A stretch of 64,000 nucleotides of DNA from Hymenobacter daecheongensis DSM 21074 (GTDB lineage Bacteria; Bacteroidota; Bacteroidia; Cytophagales; Hymenobacteraceae), in the NCBI RefSeq assembly GCF_900141805.1, contig NZ_FQYN01000003.1, positions 310,001-374,000 of the forward strand, given 5' to 3'. Position 1 is the stretch's first letter. Each line of letters opens with the position of its first letter. Shown here in pieces: positions 41,868 to 50,064 of this stretch. The position numbers and the translations under genes are program-made. The notes under the pieces are model-generated. The model searched no databases and had not been told where the DNA came from. It saw nothing but the letters and a program-made list of their open reading frames with translations.

Positions 41868-42152
41868 AGCAAGTAGCCAACCCAGGCTGCGCCGTCGAAC
41901 AAGCTAGCCCCAGCGGGGCGGCATATCGGTAGTAGAGCGCCCAGAAAGTAGGTCCAAAGCCCCAGCGGGGCGGCATATTGGTAGAATCAACCGGCAAAAG
42001 CACACTAAAGCCCCAGCGGGGCGGCACCAATCGTTGAACGACAGTGCCGCCCCGCTGGGGCTTTTGAAACGCTTCATGCGAATTTCTCTACCGATATGCC
42101 GCCCCGCTGGGGCTAGCTTGTTCGACGGCGCAGCTTGGGTTGGCTACTTGCT
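41868..42152. mobile_element. MITE-like element with 65-bp terminal inverted repeats and REP units
   Basis: The left arm 41868-41932 and right arm 42088-42152 are complementary over 65 bases with a single mismatch. The outer part begins AGCAAGTAGCCAACCCAGG; the inner part is a complete REP unit (AGCCCCAGCGGGGCGGCATA plus TCGGTAG). Between the arms lie two further forward units (41958-41984, 42009-42027) and one reverse (42044-42062). No ORF is present, so it is non-autonomous. Confidence 0.85.
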
Positions 42153-42158
42153 AACCGC

Positions 42159-42470
42159 TCAAGGCTTGCGGGCATGGCAGGCCAGGCACGCGGCTACCGA
42201 GGGGTGGGTGGAGTAATGCTGGTCGATGGCGCTTTCGGTGGCTTGCTGGAAGGCCGTGAACAGCTTGCTGCGCTCAGCATCGGGCATATTCTGGAGCACT
42301 TTCTCGAAGGCCAGCCGGTAGACGTGGGCCATGAAATGCGCCCCGTAGGTAACGAACAGGGCATCATGCGTTTTGTCGAATGCCGTTTTCTCCGCCGACG
42401 AGATAAAGAGCGAAAGGGCCTGCCACGCCTTGGCATTATTAGCCAGACTGAGCTGTAAATCTTGATCCAT
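42159..42470 (-). CDS. Hypothetical protein with C-terminal CxxCH
   Basis: A 103-residue helical protein that I do not recognise: DQDLQLSLANNAKAWQALSLF, FVTYGAHFMAHVYRLAFEKV, ending HPSVAACLACHARKP. The terminal CLACH matches the haem c attachment motif CxxCH, but no signal peptide is visible, so covalent haem attachment is doubtful; a metal-binding role is possible. ATG at 42470; a GTG immediately upstream (42473) is an alternative. It ends six bases from the MITE-like element and is 22 bases downstream of no other gene on its strand except the following small ORF at 42493, with which it may be cotranscribed. Confidence 0.6.
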   Translation of the reverse strand: MDQDLQLSLANNAKAWQALSLFISSAEKTAFDKTHDALFVTYGAHFMAHVYRLAFEKVLQNMPDAERSKLFTAFQQATESAIDQHYSTHPSVAACLACHARKP

Positions 42471-42492
42471 CACCTTTTTCTTTAAGAGAGAA

Positions 42493-42762
42493 TTATTGCC
42501 CTGGCCCCACTTCCGCGGGCCAGTTTACCTGCCGCAGCAGCACGCGAAACTCAGCCTCGGAGGCCAGCCGGCCCTGAAAGCTGTAGAGCAGCCGGCCCTC
42601 CACGGCTTCGAGCAGCGTCAGCTCGTCGTCGTCGTAGAGCACAATGGTTTCCTGGCCGCAGGCGCTGGGGCGGCTGTAGCGGGCCTGCCGGGGCGGGGCC
42701 GCGTAGCGCACGAAGCCAAAGGCGTGCAGAAGCTCGGCAGACGGCTGATAGCAGGAAGACAT
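42493..42762 (-). CDS. Small hypothetical protein
   Basis: An 89-residue soluble protein of unknown function (MSSCYQPSAELLHAFGFVRY). The middle part IVLYDDDELTLLEAVEGRLLYSFQGRL looks like two beta strands and a turn. Upstream of the CxxCH protein gene on the same strand with a 22-base gap, so the two are probably an operon. ATG at 42762 is preferred to 42810. Confidence 0.55.
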   Translation of the reverse strand: MSSCYQPSAELLHAFGFVRYAAPPRQARYSRPSACGQETIVLYDDDELTLLEAVEGRLLYSFQGRLASEAEFRVLLRQVNWPAEVGPGQ

Positions 42763-43097
42763 GAGTGGGAAACCCGTGAGTGGGCGCAAGGCCGGAAGGC
42801 CAGGCGGCAAGCTACTACTATACTGGGCAGAAATGGCCGGAACCCGCCAGCTGCCGCGGGGCCGCCGCTAGTGCCAAGCCGTCTGGCGGCGCTTAAGTTC
42901 ATTCGGCCGGCAGCGGCGCTGCCGTGGCGAGCCAAATTAGGGCAAAAATCAGCTCCAAAGCTCCGCAATAGACTTTTCAGAATTCCTGCTTCCGGTGGCG
43001 AACCTGTCTATGGTTTTATCATAAAATTTTTATAAATTATTATATCAAAACGAATACCGCGCACGTCCCGGCAGTTCACGCTCTACCCGCCTCCGCC
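42763..43097 (+). other. Divergent intergenic region before the universal stress gene
   Basis: 335 bases with no ORF of note. The segment 43010-43055 is very AT-rich (TTTATCATAAAATTTTTATA) and is the likely promoter region of the universal stress gene. No repeat of families A-D is seen here. Confidence 0.45.
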
Positions 43098-43949
43098 ATG
43101 CAAAACATCCTTATTCCCACTGATTTTTCCGCTGAGGCTCACAATGCGCTGGAGGTGGCCTTGCAACTGGCACGGCGCACCGGCGGCCATCTCACGCTGC
43201 TGCATGTGGTGGATGCCCCCGCCGGCTCCACGATGGTGACCACCGGCGGCGTAGCGAGCGGCTCCGCGCGCGAGGGCGTATTTATGATTGAGCTGCTCAA
43301 GCGCACCAAGCAGCGGATGCACGAGCTGATGGCGGAAGTGGCCCGCATGGCCCCCGAGGTGGCCGTGCAGGACTGTATTGCCACCGGCACCGTGAATGAA
43401 GCCGTGCTGGAGGTGATTCGGGAGCAGCACTTCGACTTGGTGGTGGTAGGAGCCCACGAGCACGCCCCCACGCTGCACCTGTTCACGCCCGATTCGCTGG
43501 CCGAGCACCTGGTGCGGCTGGCGCCCTGCCCGGTGCTCACGGTGAAACACCCGGCCCCCGACTTCGCGGTGCGCTCCATCGTCTTCGCCTCCGATTTCTC
43601 GCCCGAGGCCGACAAGATGCTGCCCAGTCTGCGGCAGCTGCAGGCCGCTTTCCCCGAGGCCACGCTGCACCTGCTCGACGTAGTAACGCAGCCCAATGGC
43701 TACGCGGAGGCCATCGACCACATTCACGCCTTCGCCAACCGCCACCAGCTGCCCGCCTACGAGCCCGACGTGTTCAATGCCCCGCAGGTGCGCCTGGGCA
43801 TTCCGCGCTACGCCGCGCAAAACCACGCCGACCTGGTGGTGATGCTCACCCACGGCCACACCGGTCTGCTGCACCTGTTCGGCAATAACATCGCCGAAAG
43901 CGTAGCCCTGCAAGCCGCCGCCCCCGTCCTCACCCTCCACCCGCAGTAA
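43098..43949 (+). CDS. Universal stress protein, two UspA domains
   Basis: A 283-residue tandem UspA protein. Domain 1 (2-150) starts NILIPTDFSAEAHNALEVAL and ends LAPCPVLTVKHP; domain 2 (155-283) starts SIVFASDFSPEADKML and ends with LTHGHTGLLHLFGNNIAESVALQAAAPVLTL, a near match to the ATP-binding G-x2-G-x9-G pattern. It is a cytoplasmic stress protein of the type common in Cytophagales. Convergent with selO; a family C repeat separates them. Confidence 0.92.
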   Translation: MQNILIPTDFSAEAHNALEVALQLARRTGGHLTLLHVVDAPAGSTMVTTGGVASGSAREGVFMIELLKRTKQRMHELMAEVARMAPEVAVQDCIATGTVNEAVLEVIREQHFDLVVVGAHEHAPTLHLFTPDSLAEHLVRLAPCPVLTVKHPAPDFAVRSIVFASDFSPEADKMLPSLRQLQAAFPEATLHLLDVVTQPNGYAEAIDHIHAFANRHQLPAYEPDVFNAPQVRLGIPRYAAQNHADLVVMLTHGHTGLLHLFGNNIAESVALQAAAPVLTLHPQ

Positions 43950-43952
43950 GTG

Positions 43953-44071
43953 GTGAGATGGTGAAATGGTGACTTAGTGAGTTTGACGTTCAATCTGCGC
44001 CACTTGCGCTATATGCGCCTTTTACGCAAGCCGAACATCGAACTCACTAAGTCGCTAAATCACTAACTCAC
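43953..44071. repeat. Family C palindrome between usp and selO
   Basis: Left units GTGAGATG, GTGAAATG, GTGACTTA, GTGAGTTT followed by GACGTTCAATC; right side CGAACATCGAACTCAC, TAAGTCGC, TAAATCAC, TAACTCAC. The pairing is less perfect than at 13098 and 61462. Confidence 0.82.
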
Positions 44072-44076
44072 CTTTC

Positions 44077-45681
44077 TCAAGAGCTGCACGACAGGGTGGC
44101 GGAGCCGGGTTTGTTTTCGGCCCAGTCGGGGCGGCGGGCGGCCAGGGGCTCGTGCGCGGGGTGCTCGTCGTAAGGCGTTTGCAGCACTTCCATGAGTTGG
44201 TTGAGCGGGCCCAGGTCGTTGGCTTCGGCGGCTTCGATGGCTTGCTGGGCGAGGTAGTTGCGCAGCACGTATTTGGGATTGGCGGCCAGCATTCCGGCCC
44301 GCAGGGCTTCGCCGGCGGCCGGCTCCTGCCGCAGCCGGTGGGCGTAGCGCCGCAGCCAGGCCAGCAGGGTTTCGTGCACCGGGCCGGGCGCGGGCGCGTA
44401 GCAGGCCGCCGCCAGCAGCTCCCCGAACAATGTTTCCTGGGTTTCCGGAGTGGCCAGCAGCGCCGGGGGCAGGTGCGAGAGGCGGCGAAAGAACAGCGTC
44501 ATGTCGGCCTCGGAGGTGGTGAGGGCCGGGGGCAGGCTATCGAATAGGGCCGCGTCGTCGGGGTGCGTGGTGGGCAGGCCGAGCTTGCGGCGCAGCAGCT
44601 GGTGGTAGGTGGCGGTGTAGCGGGCCGGGTATTCCTGCAAAACCTGGTTCAGGGCCGCCACGCCCTCGGGCACCAGCGGCAGCAGGGCGCGGCCCAGCTG
44701 GGCCAGGTTCCAGAGCGCCACCTGCGGCTGCTGCCCGAAAGCGTAGCGGTGCTGGCTGAAATCGGTGGTGTTGGGGGTCCAGGTGGGGTCGTAGGGCTCC
44801 AGCCAGCCGTAGGGGCCGTAGTCGATGGTGAGGCCGAGGATGGACATATTGTCGGTGTTCATCACGCCGTGCACGAAGCCCACCGTCATCCAGTGGGCCA
44901 CCATATCGGCCGTGCGGCGGCTTATTTCCTCGAACCAGCGCAGATACGCCGCCGCGTCCGGCTCGCCCAGCTCCGGGTGGTGGTGGCGGATAACGTAGTC
45001 GGCCAGCGCCCGCAGGTTATCGGTTTCGCCGGTGGCGGCCAGCAGTTGAAAGTTGCCGAAGCGCACGAACGTGGGCGCTACCCGCGCCACGATGGCCCCC
45101 GGCTCGGGCAGCGGATTGCCGCTGTAGAACATGTCGCGCACCACCGTGTCGCCGGTGCTTACCAGGCTCAGGGCGCGGGTGGTGGGCACGCCCAGCGCGT
45201 GCATGGCCTCCGAGCACAGAAATTCGCGTAGCGAGGAGCGCAGCACGGCCCGGCCGTCGGCGCGGCGTGAGTAGGGCGTGGGGCCGGCTCCTTTCAGCTG
45301 CACTTCCCAGCGGCGGCCGTCGGGGGCCGTCAGCTCGCCCAAGGACATGGCCCGGCCATCGCCGAGCTGACCGGCCCAGCTGCCGAACTGGTGGCCGCCG
45401 TAGCGGGCCGCGAAGGGCTTCATGGTGGGCGTCACGAGGTTGCCGGCCAGCGCCGCCACGGCCGGGCCGCGCTCCGGGGGCCGGGCCACGCCCAGCACTT
45501 CGGCCAGCGCCCCCGACCACGCCAGCAGGCGCGGGTCGGCTACGGGCGTGGGGCGCACCGGCGAGTAGCAGTAGCCCGGCACCTGCCGGGGCTGCAGATC
45601 CACGGTTTCCTCGCCCCGCAGCTCGTCCACGAAGGAATTATGAAAAGGCAGCTGATCGAAAGGCAACGGGGATTGGGACAT
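44077..45681 (-). CDS. selO: SelO protein AMPylase (YdiU/UPF0061)
   Basis: A 534-residue pseudokinase-fold protein that in characterised members transfers AMP to Ser/Thr/Tyr of target proteins under redox stress. Diagnostic segments: MKPFAARYGGHQFGSWAGQLGDGRA, LKGAGPTPYSRRADGRAVLRSSLREFLCSEAMHALG, GVMNTDNMSILGLTIDYGPYGWL (metal-binding Asn/Asp). Length is within the usual 480-540. The C-terminal CSS is reminiscent of the CxxC/Sec ends of SelO proteins, here reduced to one Cys (LSCSS). Convergent with the universal stress gene, fitting a stress context. Confidence 0.95.
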   Translation of the reverse strand: MSQSPLPFDQLPFHNSFVDELRGEETVDLQPRQVPGYCYSPVRPTPVADPRLLAWSGALAEVLGVARPPERGPAVAALAGNLVTPTMKPFAARYGGHQFGSWAGQLGDGRAMSLGELTAPDGRRWEVQLKGAGPTPYSRRADGRAVLRSSLREFLCSEAMHALGVPTTRALSLVSTGDTVVRDMFYSGNPLPEPGAIVARVAPTFVRFGNFQLLAATGETDNLRALADYVIRHHHPELGEPDAAAYLRWFEEISRRTADMVAHWMTVGFVHGVMNTDNMSILGLTIDYGPYGWLEPYDPTWTPNTTDFSQHRYAFGQQPQVALWNLAQLGRALLPLVPEGVAALNQVLQEYPARYTATYHQLLRRKLGLPTTHPDDAALFDSLPPALTTSEADMTLFFRRLSHLPPALLATPETQETLFGELLAAACYAPAPGPVHETLLAWLRRYAHRLRQEPAAGEALRAGMLAANPKYVLRNYLAQQAIEAAEANDLGPLNQLMEVLQTPYDEHPAHEPLAARRPDWAENKPGSATLSCSS

Positions 45682-45986
45682 AAAAAAAGACCTGATGGCC
45701 AGGTAGCTGTTTGCGTTAAGTGGAGAGCTACCAGCGGCAAGCTCCGCAGAACCGCTTTTAGTAGCTCACCCACGCCCGAAGAAGTGGGCATTGACCGGCT
45801 TTCTACGCAAGCTGGCCACAAAGCTACGCATCGGGGCCGGCCGCTTCCGAACAGTTTAAGAGGCCGGCCGGTTGGTGAGCTTGGTAGCGGGAGTTGGGGC
45901 GGCGCTTTTGGCGCGCCTACGTATCTTGCCTGTCTGCGCCCATGCCGGCCCCGGTGGCTGGCGGCCGTTTTCCAGTTATCTGCCTT
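45682..45986 (+). other. Divergent intergenic region between selO and the PAS kinase
   Basis: 305 bases without a supported gene. TATCTTGC at 45922-45929 is a near -7 box for the kinase gene. An in-frame ATG at 45942 lies 12 bases after it and could be the start instead of 45987. Confidence 0.45.
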
Positions 45987-48248
45987 ATGTCTGCCCCTGC
46001 GTTGCCCGCTGTTCCTGCCGACGTGTTCGACCTGGTGCTCGTCGATGAGCTCCTGGCCGGCATTCTGAATGTGTCGCTCAATGGCATGGCTCTATACCAG
46101 CCCATCTTCGACCCGGATTCCCCCGACGACATCATCGATTTCCGGTTCGTGCTGCTCAACCCGGCCGCCCAGCGCATTGTGGGGCTGCCGGCCCGGCCCA
46201 CCGAAACCTTCCTGCAGCGCTTCCCCGGCACCTCCACCACCGGCCCCTTCGACTTTCACTGCCGCGCCTTTCGCTCCGTGGAGCCCATTCGCTTCGATGT
46301 CAGCTACCAGGCCGATGGGCTCGACAGCTACTTCTGCCTGGCCGCCAGCCGCGTGGGCCAGCTGCTGCTGGTCAATTTCACCGATACTACCGAAGAAGCC
46401 CGCCAGCTGCTGGCCCAGGCCCTGCGCGAAAGCAAGGCCCGCGAACAGGGTGCCCGCGCCGAAGCCGAGCGCCAGCGCAACCGCCTCTACGACACGTTTA
46501 TGCAGGCCCCGGCCATAATCTGCATCTTCGATGGGCCGGAGCACATTTTTGAGCTGGTGAACCCCACCTACCAGCGCATGGTGGGCGAGCGGCCCCTGCT
46601 GGGCCGGCCCATCCGGGAGGCGATGCCGGAGCTGCAGGATCAGCCATTTTTCGAGCTGCTCGATACCGTGTACCGCACCGGCCAGCCTTTTCATGCCACC
46701 GAAATGCTGGTGCAGCTCGACTACGACAACTCGCACCCACGAGAACTGAACAAGCGCTACTACAACTTCGTGTATCAGCCCCGGTTGAGCGCAGCCGGCC
46801 ACGCCGATGGCATTCTGGTGTTTGCCAATGATGTGACGGCCCAGGTGCTGGCCCGGCAGGAGGTAGAGCGAAAAGAGCGGGAGCTGCGGGGCCTCTACCA
46901 CCAGGCCGACAATATGAACGAGGAGCTGGCGGCCACCAACGAGGAACTGCAGGCCGCCAATGAGGAAATCAGGGCCAATAACGAGGAGCTGTACCGCACC
47001 GAGCAGTCGTTGCGGGAGCTGAACCAGGAGCTGGAGGCCCGCGTGGCCAGCCGCACCGCGCAGCTGCGGCTGGCCCAGGCCGAAGCCGAGCGGCAGCGGG
47101 CCCGCCTGCACCGCTTCTTCATGCAGGCCCCCGCCGTCATCTGCGTGCTCGACGGACCCGACATGGTGTATGAGCTGGTGAACCCCAGCTACCAGCAGCT
47201 GTTTCCCGGCCGCGAGCTGCTGGGCCGGCCCCTGCTCGAGGCCGTGCCCGAACTGGCAGGTCAGCCCGCCTGGCTGGCACTGCAACAGGTATACAGCACT
47301 GGCATAGCCTATCAGGAACAGGCGATGAGCGTGGCCGTGGCTCGCGCTGAAGATGGCCGGCTGGAAGAGCGCTACTTCAACTTCCTGTATCAGCCCCGCG
47401 AAAATGAGGCGGGCGCTATCGATGGGGTGCTGGTCTTTGCCTTCGAGGTGAGCGAGCAAGTGCTGGCCCGCCAGCTGCTGGCCACCACCAACCAGGAGCT
47501 GAGCGTGCGCAACGATGCCTTCACGGCCGCCAACCAGCAGCTTACCCGCACCAATCAGGACCTCGACAACTTCGTGTACACCGCTTCGCACGACCTGAAG
47601 CAGCCCGTAAACAACATGGCCGGCCTCTTTGAGGAGCTGAAGCGCGGGGCCACTTTTCACGACCCGCAGACCCCGCTCATGATCCGGATGTTTGAGGAGG
47701 CGCTGCACCAGATCGACAACACCATTGAGGGCCTGACGGCCGTGGTGCAGACCGAGCGCCAGAGCGGACACATTCCCGTCGAAGCCGTGGAGCTGCACAG
47801 CCTCACGCAGAACGTGCTGCAAAGCCTACACCACCAGGCCAGCGCCCTGGGGGCCGAGTTTGAGCTGGATTTCGCGGCGGTGCCCACGGTGCATTTTGCC
47901 CGCCTCAATCTGCAGAGCATTCTGTACAATCTGCTCAGCAATGCGCTCAAATACGCGCACCCCGACCGGCCGCCCCGCATCCGCGTCAGCAGCTGCAGTG
48001 CCGACGGCACACCTATGCTAACGGTGCAGGACAACGGCCTGGGCCTCGACGTGGCCCGCTACGGTCCCGACCTGTTTCAGCTGTTCCGCCGCTTCCACGA
48101 CCACACGCCCGGCACCGGCATCGGACTCTACCTCGTAAACCGGATTCTGCGCCAGGCCGGCGGCCACGTAGAGGTCACGGGCATCGTGAATGAAGGCACC
48201 ACCTTCCGCATTTTTCTACCGCCGCCGCCGACAGAACCTCCCTGCTGA
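45987..48248 (+). CDS. PAS-domain sensor histidine kinase
   Basis: A 753-residue cytoplasmic kinase (768 if translation starts at 45942). It has three PAS-like domains (about 20-135, 155-275, 365-480); the second and third are similar to each other (FMQAPAIICIFDGPEHIFELVNPTYQ and FMQAPAVICVLDGPDMVYEL), indicating internal duplication. A long coiled coil of EELAATNEELQAANEEIRAN type separates them. The HisKA box is FVYTASHDLKQPVNNMAGL; HATPase_c has NLLSNALKYAHP, DNGLGLD and GTGIGLYLVN. No response regulator gene is adjacent, so its partner lies elsewhere. Confidence 0.92.
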   Translation: MSAPALPAVPADVFDLVLVDELLAGILNVSLNGMALYQPIFDPDSPDDIIDFRFVLLNPAAQRIVGLPARPTETFLQRFPGTSTTGPFDFHCRAFRSVEPIRFDVSYQADGLDSYFCLAASRVGQLLLVNFTDTTEEARQLLAQALRESKAREQGARAEAERQRNRLYDTFMQAPAIICIFDGPEHIFELVNPTYQRMVGERPLLGRPIREAMPELQDQPFFELLDTVYRTGQPFHATEMLVQLDYDNSHPRELNKRYYNFVYQPRLSAAGHADGILVFANDVTAQVLARQEVERKERELRGLYHQADNMNEELAATNEELQAANEEIRANNEELYRTEQSLRELNQELEARVASRTAQLRLAQAEAERQRARLHRFFMQAPAVICVLDGPDMVYELVNPSYQQLFPGRELLGRPLLEAVPELAGQPAWLALQQVYSTGIAYQEQAMSVAVARAEDGRLEERYFNFLYQPRENEAGAIDGVLVFAFEVSEQVLARQLLATTNQELSVRNDAFTAANQQLTRTNQDLDNFVYTASHDLKQPVNNMAGLFEELKRGATFHDPQTPLMIRMFEEALHQIDNTIEGLTAVVQTERQSGHIPVEAVELHSLTQNVLQSLHHQASALGAEFELDFAAVPTVHFARLNLQSILYNLLSNALKYAHPDRPPRIRVSSCSADGTPMLTVQDNGLGLDVARYGPDLFQLFRRFHDHTPGTGIGLYLVNRILRQAGGHVEVTGIVNEGTTFRIFLPPPPTEPPC

Positions 48249-48255
48249 GCAGAGT

Positions 48256-48281
48256 GCAAGTCAGCCCGCGGGCTGACTTGC
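48256..48281 (+). terminator. Perfect 26-bp palindrome after the PAS kinase
   Basis: GCAAGTCAGCCCG / CGGGCTGACTTGC is a perfect palindrome with no loop, seven bases after the kinase stop. No T-run follows, so termination is uncertain; a tight RNA hairpin would form. Confidence 0.55.
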
Positions 48282-48335
48282 GCGTGTGAGAAGCTGTTTG
48301 AGTTAGTTTGGGCAACTTCTAGAGAGTGTGGACAG

Positions 48336-49096
48336 TTAGCGCATCCAATCGAGAGCAGCCAGTAGGTGGGCCAGAGCTAAAAAGGAGGAAGCGGTTTTCT
48401 CGTAGCGGGTAGCGAATCCACGCGCTTCTTTGAGGCGGCCGAAGAAGCGTTCGGCTTTGTTGCGGTCGGCGTACAGGTTGGGGTCGTGGTGGCGCGGGCG
48501 TGCGCGCAAGGTTCTGGATGGAATCACGGGTGTAGCCCCGCATGCGGCCACGGCGGCCAGTGCGGCGTTGGTGTCGTAGGCCCGGTCGGCCACCACCGCG
48601 CCGGGCGCTTGGGGCAAGCCGGCCAGTAGCCCGGGCAGTTGCGTGCAATCGGCTTGCTGGCCGGGCGTGAGCACCAGGCGCAGGCAGTTGCCCAGCGCGT
48701 CCACGACGGCGTGCACCTTGGTGGACAAGCCGCCGCGGCTGCGGCCTAGCGCTTCGGCCGCTGCGTCGCTTTTTTTTGCCCGGCCGCCGCTTTGTGGGCC
48801 TTCACCGTGGTCGAGTCGACCAGCACCCAGGCGTAGTCCGGTTCCTGCACTGCCTCGAACAAGGCCTGCCACACGCCGGCCTGGGCCCAGCGACGGAAGC
48901 GCCGCGCTACCGTGTTCCACGGGCCGAACCGCTCGGGCAAGTCGCGCCAGCTGCAGCCCGTGCGCACGCGGTAGACCACCGCGTTGACAAACTGCCGGTT
49001 GTCGCGGCCCGTCCCCCCGCCCGTACCGGGTCGGCCCAGCGTGTGAGGTTCGACCAATTTCCATTCGCGTTCGGTTAATTCGTGGCGGCGCAACAT
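48336..49096 (-). CDS. IS5-family transposase OrfAB, via -1 frameshift
   Basis: The full transposase needs a -1 frameshift at an A8 run (48770-48777, read as A on the minus strand). OrfA supplies the N-terminal DUF4096-type domain (LTEREWKLVEPHTLG, YRVRTGCSWRDLPERFGPWNTV) and the first catalytic Asp in WVLVDSTTVKAH. The shifted frame continues SDAAAEALGRSRGGLSTKVHAV, the second Asp in VVADRAYDTNA, and the Glu in KAERFFGRLKEARGFATRYEK (Y-R-E-K type signature). The stop codon lies at the inner edge of the left inverted repeat. Catalytic residues are all present, so the element may be active. Confidence 0.85.
48746..49096 (-). CDS. IS5-family OrfA (unshifted product)
   Basis: Without frameshifting the ribosome makes a 116-residue OrfA ending GQKKATQRPKR shortly after the A8 slippery run. 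It contains the N-terminal DNA-binding part and the first catalytic Asp only. In related IS5 elements the short product is thought to act as a regulator of transposition; that is inference here. Confidence 0.75.
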   Translation of the reverse strand: MLRRHELTEREWKLVEPHTLGRPGTGGGTGRDNRQFVNAVVYRVRTGCSWRDLPERFGPWNTVARRFRRWAQAGVWQALFEAVQEPDYAWVLVDSTTVKAHKAAAGQKKATQRPKR

Positions 49097-49132
49097 ACCG
49101 CAAAGCTACCGCCACTGTCCACACTCTCTAGA

Positions 49133-49222
49133 ACGTCATGCTGAGCTTGTCGAAGCATCTCTACTGCTTCGTTGAAGAACCCAGTCAAAGCGGGAGAGAT
49201 GCTTCGACAAGCTCAGCATGAC
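49133..49222. repeat. Family B dispersed inverted repeat next to the IS
   Basis: GTCATGCTGAGCTTGTCGAA followed by GCATCTCTACTGCTTC pairs with GAGAGATGCTTCGACAAGCT followed by CAGCATGAC. A flank GAAGCTGTTTGA (left of the IS, about 48291) and TCAAACAGCTTC (about 49236) also pair, so the IS probably split a larger palindrome. Confidence 0.8.
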
Positions 49223-49254
49223 TTTCGGAATTAATTCAAACAGCTTCCAAGTAA

Positions 49255-49339
49255 CAGCCTGAGCACAAAAAGGACCTTTTCCGCTTCGTTGCAATAGACT
49301 TACAACAAAGCGAAAAAGGCCCTTTTTGTGCTCAGGCTG
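49255..49339. repeat. Inverted repeat CAGCCTGAGCACAAAAAGG
   Basis: The left arm CAGCCTGAGCACAAAAAGGA followed by CCTTTTCCGCTTCGTTG is matched by the right arm ending CCTTTTTGTGCTCAGGCTG. It resembles a diverged family A element (GAGCA..AAGGACCTTTTCCGCTT). It ends 23 bases before the lipoprotein gene stop and may act as its terminator. Confidence 0.75.
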
Positions 49340-49361
49340 ATAAAACCGAAGCTGCTTTGGG

Positions 49362-49958
49362 CTATTTTTTGGCGGCGGGCACCACTTCCACCACGGCATT
49401 GGCGGGCAGGTCCAGCTCGCGGGAGGTTTGGAACTCGGGCATTTTCTCGGCGTTTTCTTCCAGGCGGCGCTGCACGATGCGCAGCTGGCGGCCGCCCACG
49501 TTCAGCACGGCTAGGTCCTGGCTGGTGCCCGAGCCGGGGTCGTAGCTGCGGAAGCCCAGCAGCATGGCGCTGGGGAAGCCGGCCAGCTTGGCTTTTTCCT
49601 TGTTTACCACATCGGGCTTGCCCGTGAACTGCCCCAGGTCGATATCCTGGTTTTTAGCTCCCTGCAGCACCAGGAATGCGTTGGTTTTGGGGCCTTCCGG
49701 GCCTTCGGCGGCCGCACCGGGCTTGAAGCGGAACGATACTTTCACCGCCTGGGCCGCGGGTGCGGCGGGCGCGGTTTCGGCGGGGGTGGCGGCAGGAGCC
49801 GCGGCGGCGGGCGCAGCCGAATCCGGCGCGGCCGGCGCGGGGGCTGTGCTGGCAGCCGGCGCGGTGCCGGCCTGCTCAGCGGCGGGCGGAGTTTGGTTGC
49901 AGCCGGTGGCCAGCATGCACAAAGCGGCGGCCAGCAGGGCCTGGGAGGCAGATTTCAT
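49362..49958 (-). CDS. Ala/Pro-rich lipoprotein of unknown function
   Basis: A 198-residue lipoprotein: lipobox LATGC with Cys near residue 20, a low-complexity Ala/Pro linker (about 22-70) and a C-terminal domain (about 72-198) with strands VKVSFRFKPG, TNAFLVLQGAKNQDIDLGQF and QDLAVLNVGGRQLRIVQRRL. No family is recognised. The linker probably spans the periplasm or cell wall from the membrane anchor to the folded domain. Confidence 0.75.
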   Translation of the reverse strand: MKSASQALLAAALCMLATGCNQTPPAAEQAGTAPAASTAPAPAAPDSAAPAAAAPAATPAETAPAAPAAQAVKVSFRFKPGAAAEGPEGPKTNAFLVLQGAKNQDIDLGQFTGKPDVVNKEKAKLAGFPSAMLLGFRSYDPGSGTSQDLAVLNVGGRQLRIVQRRLEENAEKMPEFQTSRELDLPANAVVEVVPAAKK

Positions 49959-50064
49959 ACGCGGAACGAGCAGAAGGCGAAATGGATGATTACGACCCCA
50001 AGATTAAGGATAATTGGTCGGCTAACCAGCTTTCGGAGCCACAAATTGCCGCCGCCCGGCCCAC

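Larger units (their letters stand above)
48323..49127 (-). mobile_element. IS5-family insertion sequence (IS427-like group)
   Basis: An 805-bp element bounded by perfect 14-bp inverted repeats AGAGTGTGGACAGT (48323-48336) and ACTGTCCACACTCT (49114-49127). Both ends are flanked by CTAG (48319-48322 and 49128-49131), consistent with a TA or CTAG target duplication. It encodes an OrfAB transposase on the minus strand. It is inserted next to a family B repeat, between the PAS kinase and a lipoprotein gene. Confidence 0.9.

Noticed and set aside
46092..47822. 576-codon minus-strand frame antisense to the PAS kinase
   Set aside because: Shadow of the plus-strand kinase; no domain or sensible start.
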